From assembly GCF_002154575.1 (NCBI RefSeq), contig NZ_MUBA01000019.1:1-36877 (forward strand): a stretch of DNA of 36,877 bases. Reading direction: 5' to 3'. Shown here piece after piece: positions 8,920-16,407 of the stretch. The stretch comes from Streptomyces bobili. Its GTDB lineage: Bacteria; Actinomycetota; Actinomycetes; Streptomycetales; Streptomycetaceae. The notes beneath the pieces were generated by a model that was not told the DNA's origin, did not search any database, and saw only the letters and a list, made by a program, of their open reading frames with translations. The first letter of the stretch is position 1. The number at the start of each line of letters is the position of its first letter. Position numbers and translations under genes: made by a program.

Positions 8920-10017
8920 GTGCATGTCGTACTCGCTGGTGGGGGGACCGCCGGCCACATCGAGCCCGCGCTCGCCCTCGCGGACGCCCTGCGCAGGCAG
9001 GACCCCTCGGTGGGGATCACGGCCCTGGGCACGGAGCGCGGTCTGGAGACCACGCTCGTACCCCAGCGGGGTTACGAGCTCGCGCTGATCCCCGCGGTGC
9101 CGCTGCCGCGCAAGCCGACCCCCGAGCTGATCACCGTCCCGGGCCGGCTGCGCGGCACGATCAAGGCGGCCGAGCAGGTCCTGGAGCGCACCCAGGCCGA
9201 CTGTGTCGTCGGCTTCGGCGGCTACGTGGCCCTGCCCGCCTACCTCGCCGCCAAGCGCAGGGGCGTGCCGATCGTCATCCACGAGGCCAACGCCCGCCCC
9301 GGCCTGGCCAACAAGATCGGCTCGCGGTACGCCGCCCGCGTCGCCGTCTCCACGCCCGACAGCAAGCTCCGCGACGCCCGCTACATCGGCATCCCGCTGC
9401 GGCGCACCATCGCCACCCTGGACCGCGCCGCCGCGCGCCCCGAGGGGCGGCACGTGTTCGGCCTCGACCCGAACCTGCCCACGCTGCTCGTCTCGGGCGG
9501 TTCCCAGGGCGCCCGCCGCCTCAACGAGGTGGTCCAGCAGGTCGCTCCCTGGCTCCAGCAGGCGGGCATCCAGATCCTGCACGCGGTCGGCCCGAAGAAC
9601 GAACTGCCGCACGTCCAGCAGATGCCGGGAATGCCCCCGTACATCCCGGTACCGTACGTGGACCGGATGGATCTCGCGTACGCCGCCGCCGACATGATGC
9701 TCTGCCGCGCGGGCGCGATGACCGTCGCCGAACTCTCCGCCGTCGGGCTCCCCGCCGCCTACGTCCCGCTGCCCATCGGCAACGGCGAACAGCGGCTGAA
9801 CGCCCAGCCGGTGGTCAAGGCCGGCGGCGGCCTCCTGGTCGACGACGCGGACCTGACCCCGGAATGGATCCGGGAGAACGTCCTGCCCGTGCTCGCCGAC
9901 CCGCACCGGCTGTACGAGATGTCCCGCGCGGCCGGCGAGTTCGGCCGCCGCGACGCCGACGACCTGCTCGTCGGCATGGTGTACGAGGCGATCGCCGCCT
10001 CGCGTGCGCACCGTTAG
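8920..10017 (+). CDS. murG: Lipid II synthase MurG (GlcNAc transferase)
   Basis: MurG is a membrane-associated GT28 glycosyltransferase that adds GlcNAc from UDP-GlcNAc to lipid I, producing lipid II on the inner face of the membrane. The 365-residue protein has the N-terminal lipid I-binding motif [11 protein letters not shown], a second glycine-rich segment ([14 protein letters not shown]), the [14 protein letters not shown] segment and the C-terminal UDP-GlcNAc site with [11 protein letters not shown] and [17 protein letters not shown]. The start is GTG 8920, 6 nt after the ftsW stop and preceded by GGAGAGCGG inside the end of ftsW. Length is typical and all motifs are intact. Confidence 0.97.
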   Translation: MHVVLAGGGTAGHIEPALALADALRRQDPSVGITALGTERGLETTLVPQRGYELALIPAVPLPRKPTPELITVPGRLRGTIKAAEQVLERTQADCVVGFGGYVALPAYLAAKRRGVPIVIHEANARPGLANKIGSRYAARVAVSTPDSKLRDARYIGIPLRRTIATLDRAAARPEGRHVFGLDPNLPTLLVSGGSQGARRLNEVVQQVAPWLQQAGIQILHAVGPKNELPHVQQMPGMPPYIPVPYVDRMDLAYAAADMMLCRAGAMTVAELSAVGLPAAYVPLPIGNGEQRLNAQPVVKAGGGLLVDDADLTPEWIRENVLPVLADPHRLYEMSRAAGEFGRRDADDLLVGMVYEAIAASRAHR

Positions 10018-10043
10018 GCACGAATGACGAAAGGGCAGGGAGC

Positions 10044-10838
10044 GTGGCCGGATCCGCCACCGCCGAGCGCGGGGCACGTCAGCAGGAGTCGTCCGGCCCG
10101 CCCCTGGTCCGGCGGCTCGGTCCCCGCCGACTTCGTACGATCATCATCATCGCGCTCGCCGTCGTCCTCCTCGGCGCCGGCGTCACCTGGCTGCTGTACG
10201 GCTCCCAGTGGCTGCGCGTGGACCGAGTCTCCGTCTCCGGTACGGCGGTTCTGACGCCGGCGCAGGTCCGCGAGGCCGCCGCCGTCCCGGTCGGCTCACC
10301 GCTGGTCTCGGTCGACACCGACGCGATCGAGGAACGGCTGCGGGCGGAACTGCGCCGCGTCGACTCGGTCGAGGTCACCCGTTCCTGGCCCGACGGAATC
10401 GGTCTGAAAGTGACGGAACGAACGCCCGTCCTGCTTGTCCGAAAGGGGCGGAACTTCGTCGAAGTGGACGACGAGGGCGTCCGTTTCGCCACCGTCTCCC
10501 AGGCCCCCAAGGGCGTTCCGCTGCTGGAAACGGAACTCTCCCCCGCGAGTTCGGCCTCCGCGAGCCTGCGCCGCTTCGGCGAGGACCGCCTCGTCCGCGA
10601 GGCCGTGCGGACCGTCGGTTCCCTGCCGCCCGCGGTCGCCCGCGACACCCGCGTCGTCAAGGTCCGTTCCTACGACGACATCTCGCTCGAACTGAGCGGC
10701 GACCGGACCGTCGCGTGGGGGAGTGCCGAGAACGGCGCGGCGAAGAGCCGTACCATCCTCGCCCTGATGAAAGCCTCCCCGGACGCACGGCACTTCGATG
10801 TCAGTGTTCCCACCGCCCCTGCGTCAGCGGGGAGTTGA
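10044..10838 (+). CDS. ftsQ: Cell division protein FtsQ/DivIB
   Basis: FtsQ is a bitopic divisome protein linking early and late division proteins. The 264-residue protein has a basic cytoplasmic N-terminus of about 35 residues, one membrane helix (around residues 37-56, IIIIALAVVLLGAGVTWLL), then an extracytoplasmic POTRA-like domain (VDRVSVSGTAVLTPAQV through RSWPDGIGLKVTERTPVLLV) and a beta domain. The start is GTG 10044, with GGGCAGGGAG upstream. No ftsA follows it; the next gene is ftsZ, as in other actinomycetes. The 288-nt spacer downstream carries the ftsZ promoters. Confidence 0.93.
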   Translation: MAGSATAERGARQQESSGPPLVRRLGPRRLRTIIIIALAVVLLGAGVTWLLYGSQWLRVDRVSVSGTAVLTPAQVREAAAVPVGSPLVSVDTDAIEERLRAELRRVDSVEVTRSWPDGIGLKVTERTPVLLVRKGRNFVEVDDEGVRFATVSQAPKGVPLLETELSPASSASASLRRFGEDRLVREAVRTVGSLPPAVARDTRVVKVRSYDDISLELSGDRTVAWGSAENGAAKSRTILALMKASPDARHFDVSVPTAPASAGS

Positions 10839-10866
10839 CGCACATCCGCGCAGGCCAGCACCCTGG

Positions 10867-10900
10867 TTGGGCAGTGACACGGCTGATCACATAGGGTGAA
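10867..10900 (+). promoter_or_regulatory. Upstream ftsZ promoter candidate with near-consensus BldD box and WhiA-type GACAC
   Basis: TTGGGC (10867-10872) and TAGGGT (10892-10897) are separated by 19 bp; TAGGGT fits the Streptomyces -10 pattern TAgRRT. Positions 10886-10900 match the BldD 15-mer as I remember it (nTnACnCWGnGTnAn) at all constrained bases but one, giving a TCAC-n5-GTGA pseudopalindrome over the -10. GACAC at 10876-10880 is the core motif reported for WhiA. Both regulators are known to target ftsZ in Streptomyces; the sites here are read by eye. Confidence 0.55.
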
Positions 10901-10922
10901 AAGAAAAACGGGAGGTTCGGCG

Positions 10923-10984
10923 TGTTCGTTGAACGGGCGCCACTTGTCGACTTAGTGTCCTGTTCAGAAGACTTCAACGAACAG
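10923..10984 (+). repeat. Inverted repeats spanning the ftsZ promoter with a shared arm
   Basis: TGTTCGTTGAA (10923-10933) is exactly complementary to TTCAACGAACA (10973-10983), an 11-bp inverted repeat with a 39-bp loop that encloses the TTGAAC/TAGTGT promoter. The right arm can also pair with CTGTTC (10960-10965) through GAACAG (10979-10984). The two pairings are mutually exclusive. Confidence 0.6.
10929..10959 (+). promoter_or_regulatory. ftsZ promoter resembling the sporulation-induced ftsZ2p
   Basis: TTGAAC (10929-10934) and TAGTGT (10953-10958) are spaced 18 bp. From memory, TAGTGT is the -10 hexamer of the developmentally controlled ftsZ2p of S. coelicolor. GTGTC (10955-10959) is the reverse complement of GACAC, the WhiA core motif, and overlaps the -10. 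The -35 lies within the left arm of an 11-bp inverted repeat. Confidence 0.65.
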
Positions 10985-10994
10985 GCACACTGGT

Positions 10995-11019
10995 AACCCT
11001 AAACTTCAGCGTTAGGGTT
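10995..11019 (+). repeat. Inverted repeat in the ftsZ leader
   Basis: AACCCTAA (10995-11002) and TTAGGGTT (11012-11019) form a perfect 8-bp inverted repeat with a 9-bp spacer, about 110 nt before the ftsZ start. It could be an operator or a leader hairpin. Each arm resembles a BldD half-site (ACCC core), but the spacing is not that of a standard BldD box. Confidence 0.55.
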
Positions 11020-11126
11020 CGGGTCGGCGAAACGGACCGTCCCATTTCGGCATCAGTCGCCGGATCGTGGAGCGCAGAGCGTCTCGCGAACCAGCGACAC
11101 GTAACTCGAGGCGAGAGGCCTTCGAC

Positions 11127-12332
11127 GTGGCAGCACCGCAGAACTACCTCGCAGTCATCAAAGTCATCGGTGTCGGCGGCGGTGGTGTCAATGCCATCAA
11201 CCGGATGATCGAGGTCGGTCTCAAGGGTGTCGAGTTCATCGCCATCAACACGGACGCCCAGGCTCTGTTGATGAGCGACGCCGACGTCAAACTCGACGTC
11301 GGCCGCGAACTCACCCGCGGACTCGGCGCCGGAGCCAACCCGGCTGTCGGCCGCAAGGCCGCAGAGGATCACCGCGAGGAGATCGAGGAGGTCCTCAAGG
11401 GGGCCGACATGGTCTTCGTGACGGCCGGTGAAGGTGGCGGCACCGGCACCGGCGGCGCACCCGTCGTGGCCAACATCGCACGCTCCCTGGGCGCCCTCAC
11501 CATCGGTGTGGTCACCCGCCCCTTCACCTTCGAGGGACGGCGCCGCGCGAACCAGGCCGAGGACGGCATCGCGGAGCTCCGCGAAGAGGTCGACACCCTC
11601 ATTGTCATCCCCAACGACCGGCTGCTGTCCATCTCGGACCGCCAGGTCTCCGTCCTCGACGCGTTCAAGTCGGCGGACCAGGTCCTGCTCTCCGGCGTCC
11701 AGGGCATCACCGACCTCATCACCACGCCCGGTCTGATCAACCTCGACTTCGCCGACGTCAAGTCGGTCATGTCCGAGGCGGGTTCGGCCCTCATGGGCAT
11801 CGGCTCGGCCCGCGGCGACGACCGCGCGGTGGCCGCCGCCGAGATGGCGATCTCCTCGCCGCTCCTCGAGGCGTCCATCGACGGCGCCCGGGGCGTGCTG
11901 CTGTCCATCTCCGGCGGCTCCGACCTCGGTCTCTTCGAGATCAACGAGGCCGCCCAGCTGGTCAGCGAGGCCGCGCACCCCGAGGCCAACATCATCTTCG
12001 GCGCGGTCATCGACGACGCGCTCGGCGACGAGGTCCGGGTCACCGTGATCGCGGCCGGCTTCGACGGGGGCCAGCCCCCGGCCCGCCGGGACACCGTCCT
12101 CGGCTCGGCCTCCTCCTCCTCCTCCTCGCCCCGCCGTGAGGAGCCCACCGCGGCACGGCAGTCCGAGAGCCGTCCGAGCTTCGGCTCGCTCGGCAGCGTG
12201 ACCCCGAAGGAGGACCCGGCGCCGGCTCCCGAGCCGGTGGCCGACCTCCCGGTCGCCCCGCCGGTACCGCCGTCCCGGAGCTACTCGGACAGCGCGGCCG
12301 AGGAACTGGACGTGCCGGACTTCCTGAAGTGA
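11127..12332 (+). CDS. ftsZ: Tubulin-like division GTPase FtsZ
   Basis: FtsZ polymerises on GTP into Z-rings and, in Streptomyces sporulation, into ladders of rings. The 401-residue protein starts at GTG 11127 after GAGAGG; the upstream in-frame extension to 11067 lies in the leader and is not FtsZ-like. The tubulin signature GGGTGTG is at residues 103-109, followed by the NxDxxD-type T7 region (LINLDFADV). A variable Ser/Pro linker (from about residue 325) leads to the conserved C-terminal peptide ending DVPDFLK, the docking site for partners such as SepF. The stop overlaps the pgeF start by 4 nt. Expression is likely controlled by the promoters and sites in 10867-11019. Confidence 0.98.
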   Translation: MAAPQNYLAVIKVIGVGGGGVNAINRMIEVGLKGVEFIAINTDAQALLMSDADVKLDVGRELTRGLGAGANPAVGRKAAEDHREEIEEVLKGADMVFVTAGEGGGTGTGGAPVVANIARSLGALTIGVVTRPFTFEGRRRANQAEDGIAELREEVDTLIVIPNDRLLSISDRQVSVLDAFKSADQVLLSGVQGITDLITTPGLINLDFADVKSVMSEAGSALMGIGSARGDDRAVAAAEMAISSPLLEASIDGARGVLLSISGGSDLGLFEINEAAQLVSEAAHPEANIIFGAVIDDALGDEVRVTVIAAGFDGGQPPARRDTVLGSASSSSSSPRREEPTAARQSESRPSFGSLGSVTPKEDPAPAPEPVADLPVAPPVPPSRSYSDSAAEELDVPDFLK

Positions 12333-13057
12333 TAGGACAGCGCGGACACGCGAGCGGCGCGCACTTCGCCTTCACCGACCGGTGGGGCGGGGTGAGCGCC
12401 GCTCCGTATGAGGAGCTCAACCTCGGCGGCGCGGTCGGCGACGACCCCGGGGCCGTGCGGACCAACCGGGAGTCGGCGGCCAAGTCGCTGGGTCTCGAAG
12501 CGGGCCGGGTGGTCTGGATGAACCAGGTGCACGGCGCGGGCGTCACCGTCGTCGACGGTCCCTGGGGTGAGCGTCCGGTGCCCGAGGCCGACGCGATCGT
12601 CACCACGGAGCGGGGACTCGCTCTCGCCGTACTCACCGCCGACTGCACGCCGGTTCTGCTGGCCGACCCGGTCGCCGGTGTCGTGGCCGCGGCCCACGCC
12701 GGCCGGCCCGGGATGGTCGCGGGGATCGTCCCCGCCGCCGTACGGGCCATGGTCGGGCTCGGTGCCGAGCCGTCCCGGATCGTCGCCCGCACCGGGCCCG
12801 CCGTCTGCGGCCGGTGCTACGAGGTACCGGAGACGATGCGGGCCGAGGTGGCCGCCGTCGAGCCGGCCGCGCACGCCGAGACGAGCTGGGGCACTCCCGC
12901 GGTCGATGTGACCGCCGGGGTGCACGCACAGCTCGACCGGCTCGGGGTGCACGACCGGGAGCAGTCGCCGGTGTGCACGCGCGAGTCGAAGGACCACTTC
13001 TCGTACCGCCGCGATCGCACCACGGGGCGACTCGCGGGATATGTCTGGCTGGGCTGA
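12329..13057 (+). CDS. pgeF: Peptidoglycan editing factor PgeF (YfiH/YlmD, LACC1 family)
   Basis: This cytoplasmic protein belongs to the family once called polyphenol oxidase or laccase-like. Members act on purine nucleosides, and E. coli PgeF keeps wrongly built UDP-MurNAc-peptides out of the wall. The 242-residue protein keeps the metal-binding residues: His68 in NQVHGAG, Cys106 in TADCTPVLL and His123 in AAHAGRPG, and it ends with the typical [10 protein letters not shown] segment. GTG 12329 overlaps the ftsZ stop as GTGA, so it is co-translated with ftsZ. Its position after ftsZ is conserved in Gram-positive bacteria. The exact substrate cannot be told from sequence. Confidence 0.9.
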   Translation: MIGQRGHASGAHFAFTDRWGGVSAAPYEELNLGGAVGDDPGAVRTNRESAAKSLGLEAGRVVWMNQVHGAGVTVVDGPWGERPVPEADAIVTTERGLALAVLTADCTPVLLADPVAGVVAAAHAGRPGMVAGIVPAAVRAMVGLGAEPSRIVARTGPAVCGRCYEVPETMRAEVAAVEPAAHAETSWGTPAVDVTAGVHAQLDRLGVHDREQSPVCTRESKDHFSYRRDRTTGRLAGYVWLG

Positions 13058-13063
13058 TGGTGC

Positions 13064-13783
13064 ATGACGGACCGTAAGGGCGAACTCGCCGCAAATCTGG
13101 CGCAGGTGGAGCGGCGCATCACGGCCGCGTGTACGGCGGCCGGGCGCAAGCGCGAAGAAGTGACCCTGATCGTGGTCACCAAGACCTACCCGGCGAGCGA
13201 TGTGCGGATCCTGTCGGAACTCGGTGTGCGGCACGTCGCCGAGAACCGGGACCAGGATGCGGCACCCAAGGCCGCGGCCTGCTCGGATCTGCCCCTTTCC
13301 TGGCATTTTGTGGGCCAGTTGCAGACCAACAAGGTGCGCTCCGTGGTCGGTTACGCGGATGTCGTGCAGTCCGTCGACCGTGCCCGGCTGGTGACGGCCC
13401 TCTCCAAGGAGGCCGAGCGGGTCGGACGCGAGGTCGGCTGTCTCATCCAGGTCGCGCTCGACGCGGGCGAAAGCGCGCGGGGGGAGCGGGGTGGCGTCGC
13501 GCCGGGCGGTATCGCGGAGTTGGCCGGCCTCGTCGCCGGCGCTCCGGGGCTCCGGCTCGCGGGACTGATGACAGTCGCACCTCTGACCGGGGAGTACGCC
13601 GGACAGCAACAGGCGGCGTTCGAGCGGTTGATGGATTTGTCGACTGACCTGCGCCGAACTCATCCGGCTGCGAACATGGTCTCGGCAGGGATGAGCGCGG
13701 ACCTCGAACAGGCCGTGGCGGCCGGAGCGACACATGTACGCGTCGGCACCGCGGTACTCGGAGTCCGCCCCGGCCTCGGGTAA
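13064..13783 (+). CDS. YggS/YlmE/PROSC-family PLP-binding protein
   Basis: This 239-residue protein is of the PLP homeostasis family, a fold-type III alanine-racemase-like barrel without a second domain. Members bind pyridoxal phosphate and influence B6 and amino acid balance; no specific enzymatic reaction is firmly established. Lys40 in VVTKTYPASDV is the expected PLP lysine, and the HFVGQLQTNK segment is the family signature. It starts at ATG 13064, only 6 nt after pgeF, with a weak Shine-Dalgarno sequence, so it probably relies on coupling. It is the usual neighbour of sepF in Gram-positive dcw clusters. Confidence 0.92.
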   Translation: MTDRKGELAANLAQVERRITAACTAAGRKREEVTLIVVTKTYPASDVRILSELGVRHVAENRDQDAAPKAAACSDLPLSWHFVGQLQTNKVRSVVGYADVVQSVDRARLVTALSKEAERVGREVGCLIQVALDAGESARGERGGVAPGGIAELAGLVAGAPGLRLAGLMTVAPLTGEYAGQQQAAFERLMDLSTDLRRTHPAANMVSAGMSADLEQAVAAGATHVRVGTAVLGVRPGLG

Positions 13784-13825
13784 CGTCGCCAGGAAGTCGG
13801 ACCACAGCAGAAAATATGGTCATTA

Positions 13826-13839
13826 CCGCCGAAAGGCGG
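13826..13839 (+). other. Short GNRA-capped hairpin between yggS and sepF
   Basis: CCGCC (13826-13830), GAAA loop and GGCGG (13835-13839) form a compact hairpin with a stable tetraloop in the 127-nt spacer upstream of sepF. No T-tract follows, so terminator function is unlikely. It could be a processing or stability element. A TATGGT at 13815-13820 is a possible -10 for a sepF promoter, but I see no good -35. Confidence 0.35.
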
Positions 13840-13910
13840 CATAAGGGCCACGTGGATCGCGGGACTTGGCAGTCGTCAGCGGATCCACCACAGAGCGGAG
13901 GACTCGGAGC

Positions 13911-14552
13911 ATGGCCGGCGCGATGCGCAAGATGGCGGTCTACCTCGGCCTCGTGGAGGACGATGGGTACGACGGCCGGGGTTTCGACCCCGACGACGAC
14001 TTTGAACCCGAGCTCGATCCTGAGCCCGAGCGTGACCACCGACGGCACGAGCCGTCGCACCAGTCGCATGGAGCACATCAGTCCCAAAGGGACGAAGAGG
14101 TGCGAATCACTCAACCGCCCGCACCGCGTGAGCCGGTGGCCAGATCCGCTTCGCCAGGCGCGGAATCCGGGCGGTCGGCGCGTATCGCGCCCGTGGCATC
14201 CATCACACAAGAACGTCAGTCCCTGGAGAAGAACGCACCGGTGATCATGCCCAAGGTCGTGTCGGAACGAGAGCCGTACCGGATCACCACGCTCCACCCC
14301 CGGACCTACAACGAGGCCCGTACCATCGGGGAACACTTCCGTGAGGGCACCCCGGTGATCATGAATCTGACTGAGATGGATGACACAGACGCGAAGCGAC
14401 TTGTCGACTTTGCGGCGGGTTTGGTGTTTGGTCTTCACGGCAGCATCGAGCGGGTGACGCAGAAGGTGTTCCTGTTGTCGCCTGCTAACGTCGATGTCAC
14501 GGCGGAGGACAAGGCCCGCATCGCAGAGGGCGGGTTCTTCAACCAGAGCTGA
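13911..14552 (+). CDS. sepF: Cell division protein SepF
   Basis: SepF tethers FtsZ to the membrane in bacteria without FtsA, which fits the absence of ftsA here. The 213-residue protein opens with a short amphipathic segment ([17 protein letters not shown]) expected to insert in the membrane. A long acidic and His/Gln-rich disordered linker (residues about 20-115) follows, then the SepF core with [21 protein letters not shown] and the [19 protein letters not shown] region. ATG 13911 is preceded by GGAGG at a 9-nt spacing. The linker is far longer than in Bacillus SepF, as is usual in Streptomyces. Confidence 0.93.
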   Translation: MAGAMRKMAVYLGLVEDDGYDGRGFDPDDDFEPELDPEPERDHRRHEPSHQSHGAHQSQRDEEVRITQPPAPREPVARSASPGAESGRSARIAPVASITQERQSLEKNAPVIMPKVVSEREPYRITTLHPRTYNEARTIGEHFREGTPVIMNLTEMDDTDAKRLVDFAAGLVFGLHGSIERVTQKVFLLSPANVDVTAEDKARIAEGGFFNQS

Positions 14553-14615
14553 GACGCACGACCGGAACAGCAGTGACGAGAAAGTACGTAAGCAGGGGAG
14601 AGGGAAGCACCGAAC

Positions 14616-14900
14616 ATGAGCGTGGTCCTGGATGTCGTCTACATCGCGCTGATGGTCTTCCTCATCGTGCTCATTTTCCGGCTGGTCATGGACTACGTCT
14701 TCCAGTTCGCCCGCTCATGGCAGCCCGGCAAGGCGATGGTGGTCGTTCTGGAGGCCACCTACACTGTCACCGATCCACCGCTCAAGCTTCTGCGGCGGGT
14801 AATCCCGCCGTTGCGTCTCGGGGGCGTGGCGCTCGACCTGTCCTTCTTCGTACTGATGATCATCGTCTACATCCTGATCACGATCGTGAGTCGGCTGTGA
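14616..14900 (+). CDS. YggT-family small membrane protein
   Basis: This 94-residue protein has two hydrophobic segments (about residues 4-30 and 72-92) separated by a loop with a PLKLLRRVIPPLRLGG segment, the signature of the YggT family. It starts at ATG 14616 after GGGGAGAGGG. The family lies next to sepF and divIVA in most Gram-positive dcw clusters (ylmG in Bacillus and Streptococcus) and has been linked to septum or nucleoid placement, but its molecular role is not settled. No catalytic residues are visible. Confidence 0.88.
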   Translation: MSVVLDVVYIALMVFLIVLIFRLVMDYVFQFARSWQPGKAMVVVLEATYTVTDPPLKLLRRVIPPLRLGGVALDLSFFVLMIIVYILITIVSRL

Positions 14901-14953
14901 GCGATGTGAACTACCGTCTTGCCGAATGCCGACGACTACGTTGAGGTGAAGAG

Positions 14954-16222
14954 ATGCCGTTGACCCCCGAGGACGTGCGGAACAAGCAGTTCACGACCGT
15001 CCGCCTCCGAGAAGGCTATGACGAGGACGAGGTCGATGCCTTCCTCGACGAGGTCGAAGCCGAACTGACCCGCCTGCTCCGGGAGAACGAGGACCTGCGC
15101 GCCAAGCTGGCCGCTGCCACGCGTGCTGCTGCCCAGAACCAGCAGAACATGCGCAAGCCTCCGGAGCCGCAGGACCAGCAGCAGCAGGGGATGCCCCCGC
15201 AGCAGCAGGGTATGCCCCAGCAGGGGATGCCGCAGCAAGGCATGCCGCAGCAGGGGATGCCCCAGGGCATGCGCGGACCGGGCGCCCCGGTGCCCGCCGG
15301 CATATCGGGCCCGCCGCAGCAGCAGATGGGCGGCCCCATGGGTGGCCCGCCCCAGCTGCCGAGCGGTGCCCCGCAGCTGCCCGCCGGTCCCGGCGGTGGC
15401 CAGGGTGGTCCGCAGGGTCCCGGCCAGATGGGCCAGGGACAGATGCAGGGCCAGATGCAGGGCCAGATGCAGGGTCAGATGGGCCAGGGCCAGATGGGCC
15501 AGGGTCCGATGGGCCAGGGCCCCATGGGTCAGGGTCCGATGGGCCAGGGCCCCATGGGTGGCCAGCCCCCCATGCAGCAGCAGCACATGGGCGGTCCGAT
15601 GGGCGGCCATGGTCAGGGCCCCGGCGGCGACAGTGCCGCCCGTGTCCTCTCGCTGGCCCAGCAGACCGCCGACCAGGCGATCGCCGAGGCCCGTTCCGAG
15701 GCCAACAAGATCGTCGGTGAGGCGCGTTCGCGTGCCGAGGGTCTCGAGCGCGACGCCCGTGCCAAGGCCGACGCCCTGGAGCGGGACGCGCAGGAGAAGC
15801 ACCGCGTCGCGATGGGCTCCCTGGAGTCCGCACGCGCCACGTTGGAGCGCAAGGTCGAGGACCTGCGCGGCTTCGAGCGCGAGTACCGGACGCGCCTGAA
15901 GTCGTACCTCGAGTCCCAGCTGCGTCAGCTGGAGACCCAGGCCGACGACTCCCTCGCCCCGCCGCGTACTCCGGCCGCTGCCTCCCTGCCGCCGTCCCCG
16001 TCGCCTTCGATGGCTCCGGCCGGCGCGAGTGCCCCGTCCTACGGCGGCGGCAACCAGGGCATGGGTGGACCGGGCCAGGCCGGCCCGTCGTACGGCGGCC
16101 AGCAGCAGATGTCTCCGGCGATGACTCAGCCGATGGCGCCGGTGCGTCCGCAGGGTCCCTCCCCGATGGGGCAGGCTCCCTCGCCGATGCGCGGCTTCCT
16201 CATCGACGAGGACGACAACTGA
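14954..16222 (+). CDS. divIVA: Polar growth determinant DivIVA (Wag31)
   Basis: DivIVA is a coiled-coil scaffold that assembles at negatively curved membrane and directs tip extension and branching in Streptomyces. The 422-residue protein has the membrane-binding N-terminal domain ([13 protein letters not shown] through a first coiled coil, residues 1-55), a linker of about 170 residues very rich in Gln, Met, Gly and Pro, a long second coiled coil (about 225-330, starting [19 protein letters not shown]), and a disordered C-terminal tail. ATG 14954 follows GAGGTGAAG. The linker is built from tandem repeats, including an exact DNA duplication (15501-15559). A strong terminator follows, so this closes the dcw transcript. 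Confidence 0.95.
   Translation: MPLTPEDVRNKQFTTVRLREGYDEDEVDAFLDEVEAELTRLLRENEDLRAKLAAATRAAAQNQQNMRKPPEPQDQQQQGMPPQQQGMPQQGMPQQGMPQQGMPQGMRGPGAPVPAGISGPPQQQMGGPMGGPPQLPSGAPQLPAGPGGGQGGPQGPGQMGQGQMQGQMQGQMQGQMGQGQMGQGPMGQGPMGQGPMGQGPMGGQPPMQQQHMGGPMGGHGQGPGGDSAARVLSLAQQTADQAIAEARSEANKIVGEARSRAEGLERDARAKADALERDAQEKHRVAMGSLESARATLERKVEDLRGFEREYRTRLKSYLESQLRQLETQADDSLAPPRTPAAASLPPSPSPSMAPAGASAPSYGGGNQGMGGPGQAGPSYGGQQQMSPAMTQPMAPVRPQGPSPMGQAPSPMRGFLIDEDDN
15178..15270 (+). repeat. PQQGM-type tandem repeat in divIVA
   Basis: Consecutive, slightly diverged 15-nt units encode Pro-Gln-Gln-Gly-Met repeats in the linker between the two coiled-coil regions of DivIVA. Unit boundaries are blurred by synonymous changes such as cag/caa and ggg/ggc, so this is an older array than the one at 15428-15560. 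Confidence 0.75.
15428..15560 (+). repeat. GQM/MGQGP tandem repeats in divIVA with an exact 30-bp-period duplication
   Basis: Twelve-nt units encoding Met-Gln-Gly-Gln are followed by 15-nt units encoding Met-Gly-Gln-Gly-Pro. Within them, 15501-15529 and 15531-15559 are identical over 29 nt with a period of 30 nt. The frame is kept throughout. This looks like replication slippage and is likely variable between strains. Confidence 0.85.
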
Positions 16223-16257
16223 CGGCCAGTAGTACGCCTTAGGCGTCGGCAGCGTTC

Positions 16258-16302
16258 AAAGGGCGTGGGCCCCGGATCCCGATCCGGGGCCCCGCCCTTT
16301 TT
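16258..16302 (+). terminator. Intrinsic terminator after divIVA
   Basis: A perfect 12-bp stem (16267-16278 with 16281-16292) closed by a 2-nt centre is extended by an outer AAAGGGC/GCCCTTT stem (16258-16264 with 16294-16300) across a small internal bulge, and runs into TTTTT (16298-16302). This is a textbook rho-independent terminator for the dcw transcript. Confidence 0.92.
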
Positions 16303-16353
16303 CGCGCGCCGGCCCCGAGGCGGGGCGCGTCGGGCGGGCGCCGGACACGGCGA

Positions 16354-16388
16354 AGGGCCCGGTCCCCCGCAGCGGGAGACCGGGCCCT
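16354..16388 (-). terminator. Terminator-like hairpin downstream of ileS
   Basis: AGGGCCCGGTC (16354-16364) and GACCGGGCCCT (16378-16388) form a perfect 11-bp stem 20 nt past the ileS stop on the - strand. It lacks a U-tract, as many Streptomyces terminators do. It lies back to back with the divIVA terminator between the convergent transcripts. Confidence 0.75.
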
Positions 16389-16407
16389 GGTGAGCGCGCC
16401 GGAGGTG

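Noticed and set aside
15178..15560. Possible CRISPR-like or minisatellite array
   Set aside because: The repeats are contiguous, in frame and inside divIVA, with no spacers, so they are coding repeats.
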